Origin: Pseudomonas cavernicola
GTDB taxonomy: Bacteria > Pseudomonadota > Gammaproteobacteria > Pseudomonadales > Pseudomonadaceae
Assembly (NCBI RefSeq): GCF_003596405.1
Contig: NZ_QYUR01000002.1
Span: 186,001-250,000, forward strand
Length of the DNA stretch: 64,000 bases
Direction: 5' to 3'
Shown: positions 59,787 to 64,000 of the stretch, piece by piece
How the letters are laid out: each line of letters begins with the position of its first letter
Position numbering within the stretch: position 1 is the stretch's first letter
Translations under genes and position numbers: made by a program
Notes under the pieces: model-generated
What the model saw: the letters and a program-made list of their open reading frames with translations, nothing else
Database searches by the model: none
Told to the model about the DNA's origin: nothing

Positions 59787-61217
59787 TCAGTTCCTCTCGC
59801 TCGAGTTGTCGTCTTCCAGCCCTTCGCCCGCTGCGGACAAAGGCCGGGCCGGTGTGCGTTGCTGCCCTGGGCCACCAACGCCCTGCTCCTTGCCTTCATC
59901 GGTGATCGGGCCCTTGCGCACCAGGCGCATCATGTAGCCGAGGCCGACCCCGAACAGCGCGAAGTACACCACTACGAACAGCGACAAAGTCAGGCTCATC
60001 TGCGCGAAGCTGTGCCCGGAGGATGCCTCTGCGGTGCGCATCAGGCCGTAAACCACCCAGGGCTGGCGACCGACCTCGGTCGTGAACCAGCCGGCGAGAA
60101 TGGCGATCAGACCGGACGGCCCCATCCATAGCGCCAAATAGAGGAAGGGCTTGGACTGGTACAGGCTGCCACGCGAACGCAGCCAGAGGCTCCACAACCC
60201 GGTGAAGATCATCAACATACCGAGACCGACCATGATCCGGAACGACCAGAACACGATGGTCGAGTTGGGCCGGTCTTCCGGCGGGAACTCCTTCAGCGCC
60301 GGCACCTGTTTATCCAGGCTGTGAGTCAGGATCAAGCTGCCGAGGGCGGGAATCTCCAGTTTGAAGCGGGTCTCCTCGGCCTTCATGTCCGGCCAGCCGA
60401 AAAGGATCAGCGGCGTCGGCTCGGTGCCGACGTTTTCCCAATGCCCCTCGATCGCGGCGATCTTCGCCGGTTGATGTTTCAGGGTATTGAGGCCATGGAA
60501 GTCACCAATGACCGCCTGGATCGGCGCAACGATAAGCGCCATCCACATGGCCATCGAGAGCATACGGCGGATCGCCGGGTTATCCCGCCCGCGCAGCAAG
60601 TGCCAAGCCGCGGACGCGCCAACGAAGAAGGCCGTGGCAACAAAGGCCGCAGTGGCCATGTGCGCCAGGCGGTAAGGGAATGACGGGTTGAAAATCACCG
60701 CCAGCCAATCCACTGGGATCACCCGGCCGTCGACGATCTCAAAGCCTTGCGGGGTTTGCATCCAACTGTTCGAGGCGAGAATCCAGAAGGTCGAGATCAA
60801 GGTGCCGATGGCCACCATCACCGTCGCGAAGAAGTGCAGCCCAGGGCCGACGCGGTTCCAGCCAAACAACATGACACCGAGGAAGCCCGCTTCGAGGAAG
60901 AACGCGGTGAGTACCTCGTAGGTCAGCAAGGGCCCAGTGATACTGCCGGCAAAATCAGAGAAAGCGCTCCAGTTGGTGCCGAACTGATAGGCCATCACCA
61001 GCCCGGAAACCACACCCATGCCGAAGTTGACGGCGAAGATCTTCGACCAGAAATGGTAGAGGTCGCGGTAGACCTCCTCATGCGTTTTCAGCCATAGGCC
61101 TTCCAACACCGCCAGATAGCTGGCCAGGCCGATGGTGATCGCCGGGAAAATGATGTGAAAGGAAATCGTGAACGCAAACTGCATTCGGGCGAGATCCAGA
61201 GCCTCTAAGCCGAACAT
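59787..61217 (-). CDS. cioA: Cyanide-insensitive bd-type oxidase subunit I
   Basis: 476 residues. The heme-ligand His is in SFHIIFP, and other conserved sites include YRLAHMATAAF, QAVIGDFHG and TEVGRQPWVVYGLMRTAEA. The periplasmic Q loop is short, which marks the cyanide-insensitive CIO branch rather than the E. coli-type cytochrome bd-I. It oxidises ubiquinol and reduces oxygen without pumping. An Anr-type box lies about 160 bases upstream. Confidence 0.96.
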   Translation of the reverse strand: MFGLEALDLARMQFAFTISFHIIFPAITIGLASYLAVLEGLWLKTHEEVYRDLYHFWSKIFAVNFGMGVVSGLVMAYQFGTNWSAFSDFAGSITGPLLTYEVLTAFFLEAGFLGVMLFGWNRVGPGLHFFATVMVAIGTLISTFWILASNSWMQTPQGFEIVDGRVIPVDWLAVIFNPSFPYRLAHMATAAFVATAFFVGASAAWHLLRGRDNPAIRRMLSMAMWMALIVAPIQAVIGDFHGLNTLKHQPAKIAAIEGHWENVGTEPTPLILFGWPDMKAEETRFKLEIPALGSLILTHSLDKQVPALKEFPPEDRPNSTIVFWSFRIMVGLGMLMIFTGLWSLWLRSRGSLYQSKPFLYLALWMGPSGLIAILAGWFTTEVGRQPWVVYGLMRTAEASSGHSFAQMSLTLSLFVVVYFALFGVGLGYMMRLVRKGPITDEGKEQGVGGPGQQRTPARPLSAAGEGLEDDNSSERN

Positions 61218-61376
61218 GGGACATCCTCAATCAGGTTGTACGGGGCACAGCTTTTTTCAGGCCACACCAGTAGCTCCAAGCATTGGAGAATAGCGCTACG
61301 GAATTATTCTTGTGTGGCGGAGGTAAAGCGGAACAGCAGGCCAAAAAGGCCCCACGCAACCCAGAAAATGTGGGTA

Positions 61377-61390
61377 TTGACGTGGATCAA
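61377..61390. promoter_or_regulatory. Candidate Anr/FNR box upstream of cioA
   Basis: TTGAC-GTGG-ATCAA differs from TTGAT-N4-ATCAA at one base. In P. aeruginosa ANR represses cioAB at low oxygen, which fits. It lies between cioA and mocA, both read leftwards. Confidence 0.6.
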
Positions 61391-61455
61391 TCAACACATA
61401 AAGAGTAGCGCTTTGTACCCTGCGAACCGCTGTGGTCGATTGTCGCGCGGCGCAG

Positions 61456-62052
61456 TCAGCCGCCGGACAAAGCCTCGGGGGTATCCACATCGCGCAGCAC
61501 GCCCGGATCGTCCAACTCGATGCCCAACCAAGCCTCCTCGTGGGCGTCCAGCACGGCCTTGGCGCCATGATCACCGGTCAGTGCTTCCAGTTCCCGCCAG
61601 TAACGCCGACCGAAGAGCACCGGGTGACCACGCTCGCCGGCATACAGGGGGAACACGATGCGCTCGGAATCGGCGGCGTAAGCCAGGTGTTGCAAGCTGG
61701 ACTCGGCGATCCACGGCATATCGCCAAGCAAGACCGCCACGGCCCTGCTGCGCTGCTCGGCCACAGCGCGCACGCCGGCAGCCAGACTATGGCCCATGCC
61801 CAGGTCGGCCGCGGCACAACGAACCAGCCGCACCTCGGCGCCGAGGCCCAAGGCTTGCGGGTCATCCTCCGGGCGCAGCACCACGTAGACCTCGGCAAAA
61901 CAACGCTGGGCCACAGCCACCGTAGCAGCTAACAGCCGCGCACCATCGGGCAGGCTGGCGCGACGCTTATCACTGCCAAAGCGCCGGCTGCGTCCGGCGG
62001 CGAGAATCAGGGCGATGACTGGGGGGCTGGTGGGCATGCTGGGATCACTCAT
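61456..62052 (-). CDS. mocA: MocA-like molybdenum cofactor cytidylyltransferase
   Basis: 198 residues. NTP-transferase fold with LILAAGRSRRFGSDKRRA, LLGDMPWI and GHPVLFGRRYW. MocA makes the MCD form of the cofactor used by xanthine dehydrogenase-type enzymes. Genomic company supports it: an XdhC-like gene and a cytochrome c lie just upstream. Start at 62052; the longer open frame is translated from repeat DNA. Confidence 0.88.
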   Translation of the reverse strand: MSDPSMPTSPPVIALILAAGRSRRFGSDKRRASLPDGARLLAATVAVAQRCFAEVYVVLRPEDDPQALGLGAEVRLVRCAAADLGMGHSLAAGVRAVAEQRSRAVAVLLGDMPWIAESSLQHLAYAADSERIVFPLYAGERGHPVLFGRRYWRELEALTGDHGAKAVLDAHEEAWLGIELDDPGVLRDVDTPEALSGG

Positions 62053-62099
62053 TGAATAACTGAAGTGTAGGCCGCAGCCTCTCAAACAAAAGGCGTTGC

Positions 62100-62246
62100 G
62101 TAGGTTGGCGCTGAGGTAGGTTGGTGCTGAACGCAGTGATGCCCAACAAGGAGTCGCCCGCGACTCCCGCGCCCTGGGCTTGCACATACAAGCCCGGCCT
62201 TACAGGCCGGTTGTTGGGCATCGCCTTCGGCTCAGCACCAACCTAC
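62100..62246. repeat. Palindromic repeat family A, copy 3
   Basis: Full copy 62116-62246 (GTAGGTTGGTGCTGAAC ... CTCAGCACCAACCTAC) preceded by an extra end fragment GTAGGTTGGCGCTGA at 62100-62114. It is followed by a 34-base spacer (GAACTTGCGCAGCCCC...) that recurs before copy 5. Confidence 0.88.
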
Positions 62247-62280
62247 GAACTTGCGCAGCCCCTCAAGCAAAAGGCGTTCC

Positions 62281-62591
62281 GTAGGTTGGTGCTGAACTCA
62301 GTGATGCCCAACATGGAGTCGCCCGCGACTCCCGCGCCCCGGGCTTGCACATACAAGCCCGGCCTTACAGCAATGCTGTTCACTTAAGCATGCGTCTTCG
62401 CCTTTTATCCCCTCGCCCCTCTGGGGAGAGGGTTCGGGAGAGGGGTGCATGCCAAATGAATTCACTTTTGCCCGCTATTTACCCTCTCCCCCAGCCCCTC
62501 TCCCGTAAACGGGAGAGGGGAGCCCAGGCGCACATCGCTTAAGTGAACAACATTGCCTGTTGTTGGGCATCGCCTTTGGCTCAGCGCCAAA
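62281..62591. repeat. Palindromic repeat family A, copy 4, interrupted
   Basis: Starts GTAGGTTGGTGCTGAAC, breaks off after GGCCTTACAG at 62370, and resumes at about 62556 with TGTTGTTGGGCATCGCC to end CAGCGCCAAACAAC. The right end is degenerate (CCAAAC instead of CCAACC). Confidence 0.82.
62371..62555. mobile_element. Nested MITE-like element inside repeat copy 4
   Basis: 185 bases with 19-base terminal inverted repeats, 18 of 19 matching (CAATGCTGTTCACTTAAGC against CAATGTTGTTCACTTAAGC read inwards). The interior has two opposed CCCTCTCCC/GGGAGAGGG palindromes and no coding frame. It interrupts the family A copy cleanly. Confidence 0.7.
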
Positions 62592-62629
62592 CAACGAACT
62601 TGCGCAGCCCCTCAAGCAAAAGGCGTTGC

Positions 62630-62759
62630 GTAGGTTGGCGCTGAGCGCTGCGATGCCCAACAAGGAGTCGCCCGCGACTCCCGCGCTTAGGCTTGCACAT
62701 ACAAGCCCGGCCTTGCAGGCCGGTTGTTAGGCATCGCCTTCGGCTCAGCGCCAACCTAC
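62630..62759. repeat. Palindromic repeat family A, copy 5
   Basis: GTAGGTTGGCGCTGAGC to GCTCAGCGCCAACCTAC, complete. Its right end overlaps the 3' end of the XdhC-like gene and supplies that gene's stop codon. Confidence 0.88.
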
Positions 62760-63722
62760 ATCGCGGGCAATCCCATTGCGCACCCGGACGATATCGGCGA
62801 GCACCGCCAGGGCGATTTCCGCCGGGGTCTTGCTGCCAATGTTCAAACCAATCGGCGCCTGGATACGGGCAATCTCGAGTTCGCTCAGGCCACCCGAGCG
62901 CCGCAGCCGCTCGATACGCTTCCGGGTGGTCAGACGCGAACCCATCACGCCGATATAGAACGCCTCGCTGCGCACCGCTTCGATCATCGCCAAATCGTCG
63001 ATCCGTGGGTCGTGGGTCAACGCCACCACGGCGGTGTCAGCGTGACAGCCGCCGGCGGCAATCACTTCGGAGGGCAGTTCGCGGCGGATTTCCACCCCCT
63101 CTAACTCGACGCCTTCCAGCACCTCTTCGCGCGGGTCGCACAGCACCACCTCGAACCCCAGGGCTTTGCCGAACTCGGCGCACACCTGCGCCACACTGGA
63201 ATAGCCGGCTAGCAGCAAACGCTGGGCGGCGCCAATGCGTAAACGCACGCCGTCTGGCTGCCGCTCGACCCGTGGGCCCTGCACGCGATCATCCAACAAC
63301 CGCCGCGTGCCTTGAGGCAAGGCGATCTCACGAATCAGTCGGCGCTGGCCGAGCAAGGCGCCTTCCAGCTCACGCAGGTGGGCCTGCACCGTGCAATCGG
63401 CGGCGAGGTTTTCCACCAGCACTTCCAGCACGCCACCGCAGGGCAAACTCACCCGTGAACGCTGGTCGCTGCCATCGCCATAACGCACCAGCGTCGCCGG
63501 CTCGGGAAAGGCGCCCTCGGCCAGTCGCTCGAGAAAGTCCTCTTCGACACAGCCGCCGGACAACGAACCAAGCCATTTTCCCGCCTCGTTCACCACCAGC
63601 AGCGAACCCGGCGCACGCGGCGCCGAACCGTAGGTGAACAACACGGTGCACAGCCACACGCGCTGACCGGCCAGCGACCAGGCAAGCGCCTGGCGCACGA
63701 CGAGCAAGTCGAGGTGCTGCAC
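62745..63722 (-). CDS. XdhC/CoxI family molybdoenzyme maturation factor
   Basis: 325 residues. N-terminal XdhC_CoxI domain (FTYGSAPRAPGSLLVVNEAGKWLGSLSGGCVEEDF) and a C-terminal Rossmann-like XdhC_C domain (ALTHDPRIDD, YIGVMGSR, PIGLNIGSKTPAEIALAVLADIV). It inserts modified molybdenum cofactor into xanthine dehydrogenase-type enzymes. The last residues VGWR and the TGA stop come from repeat copy 5. The cytochrome c gene ends one base upstream. Confidence 0.93.
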   Translation of the reverse strand: MQHLDLLVVRQALAWSLAGQRVWLCTVLFTYGSAPRAPGSLLVVNEAGKWLGSLSGGCVEEDFLERLAEGAFPEPATLVRYGDGSDQRSRVSLPCGGVLEVLVENLAADCTVQAHLRELEGALLGQRRLIREIALPQGTRRLLDDRVQGPRVERQPDGVRLRIGAAQRLLLAGYSSVAQVCAEFGKALGFEVVLCDPREEVLEGVELEGVEIRRELPSEVIAAGGCHADTAVVALTHDPRIDDLAMIEAVRSEAFYIGVMGSRLTTRKRIERLRRSGGLSELEIARIQAPIGLNIGSKTPAEIALAVLADIVRVRNGIARDVGWR

Positions 63723-63723
63723 C

Positions 63724-64000
63724 TCAGTGCACCGCCGCGTCGCGCAGCTCGGTTACCCGGGCAGTGGTGAGGTCGCCCGGCAGGCCGCCCCAACTTTCGC
63801 GCAGGTAATTGAGCAGGTTGCTCAGTTGCTCATCGCTGAGCTTGTCGACAAAGCCCGGCATCGGCTGCATACGCTCGAAGCCGCTGAATTTCTGGGCATG
63901 AATGCCGTCATCGATCACCCGCAGCAGGTTGCGCGGGTCAGCCAAGCGCAGGATGGTATTGCCGTTCATCGCCACCGCCACATGCGGCACGCCCTCGCCA
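63724..64000 (-). CDS. c-type cytochrome, C-terminal part (5' end outside window)
   Basis: The frame continues beyond 64000. The visible 90 or so residues (GNTILRLADPRNLLRVIDDGIH, FERMQPMPGFVDKLSDEQLSNLLNYLRESWGG) are the C-terminal half of a cytochrome c domain with the axial Met in QPMPGF. The CxxCH haem sites lie outside. Such multi-haem subunits pair with periplasmic or membrane-linked molybdenum hydroxylases and dehydrogenases, consistent with xdhC and mocA downstream. Confidence 0.85.
   Translation of the reverse strand, partial: GEGVPHVAVAMNGNTILRLADPRNLLRVIDDGIHAQKFSGFERMQPMPGFVDKLSDEQLSNLLNYLRESWGGLPGDLTTARVTELRDAAVH

Noticed and set aside
62121..62387. Small frames giving CTYKPGLTGRLLGIAFG-type peptides
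   Set aside because: They are translations of the palindromic repeat array and recur with each copy.
62401..62520. Possible CRISPR-like repeats in the CCCTCTCCC palindromes
   Set aside because: Only two opposed palindromes inside a MITE-like element, with no regular spacers and no cas genes.

Overview
The window is high-GC chromosomal DNA from a Pseudomonas species. Gene content and order follow the conserved Pseudomonas segment known in P. aeruginosa as roughly PA4549 to PA4627: type IV minor pilins, ispH, fkpB-lspA-ileS-ribF, murJ, rpsT, creA, proB, obgE, rpmA-rplU, ispB, a small Fur-type gene, fklB, yqhA, a Lon-like protease, a DksA-like protein, ettA, morA, glyA, a CobW GTPase, ybdD-cstA, mapZ, radA, mscL, fpr and rlmG. 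The locus comparison is from memory, not from a search.

Layout. 1-11.9 kb holds two adjacent minor-pilin/tip-adhesin gene sets, both read leftwards. The left one is fimU-pilV-pilW-pilX-pilY1, cut by the window edge. The right one is pilE-pilV-pilW-pilX-pilY1-gspH/fimT and is clearly divergent. A separate fimT faces right. 12-28 kb is the core block (isoprenoid precursor, lipoprotein signal peptidase, tRNA charging, FMN/FAD, lipid II flippase, ribosomal proteins, proline, GTPase, quinone side chain), interrupted by a group IIC-type intron behind the creA terminator. 28-42 kb carries small envelope and stress proteins, a Lon-like protease, EttA and the c-di-GMP enzyme MorA. 42-53.5 kb has glyA, an IS1182-type element, metal/pyruvate genes, the c-di-GMP adaptor MapZ, RadA, MscL and Fpr. 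53.9-64 kb is more accessory: an EptA/MCR-type lipid A phosphoethanolamine transferase, RlmG, an IS110-family element, the cyanide-insensitive bd oxidase (cioAB plus a small DUF2474 gene), and a MocA/XdhC/cytochrome c group for a molybdenum hydroxylase that lies mostly outside.

The most striking item is the IS110 element at 57248-58529. Its noncoding left end can be read by eye as a bridge RNA. A 5' stem-loop is followed by two guide-bearing loops. The first loop matches both halves of the genomic target (CCAACCT / ACGG) and the second matches both element ends. The target is the terminal inverted repeat of a dispersed palindromic repeat with several other copies in the window, so the empty site can be rebuilt exactly.

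Other structure: a tandem array of the same palindromic repeat at 62.1-62.76 kb, one unit of which carries a second nested MITE-like element; candidate AlgR, Fur, ColR and Anr sites upstream of fimU, the small iron-type gene, eptA and cioAB; and REP-like palindromes between many genes. No tRNA, rRNA, CRISPR array or prophage was seen.
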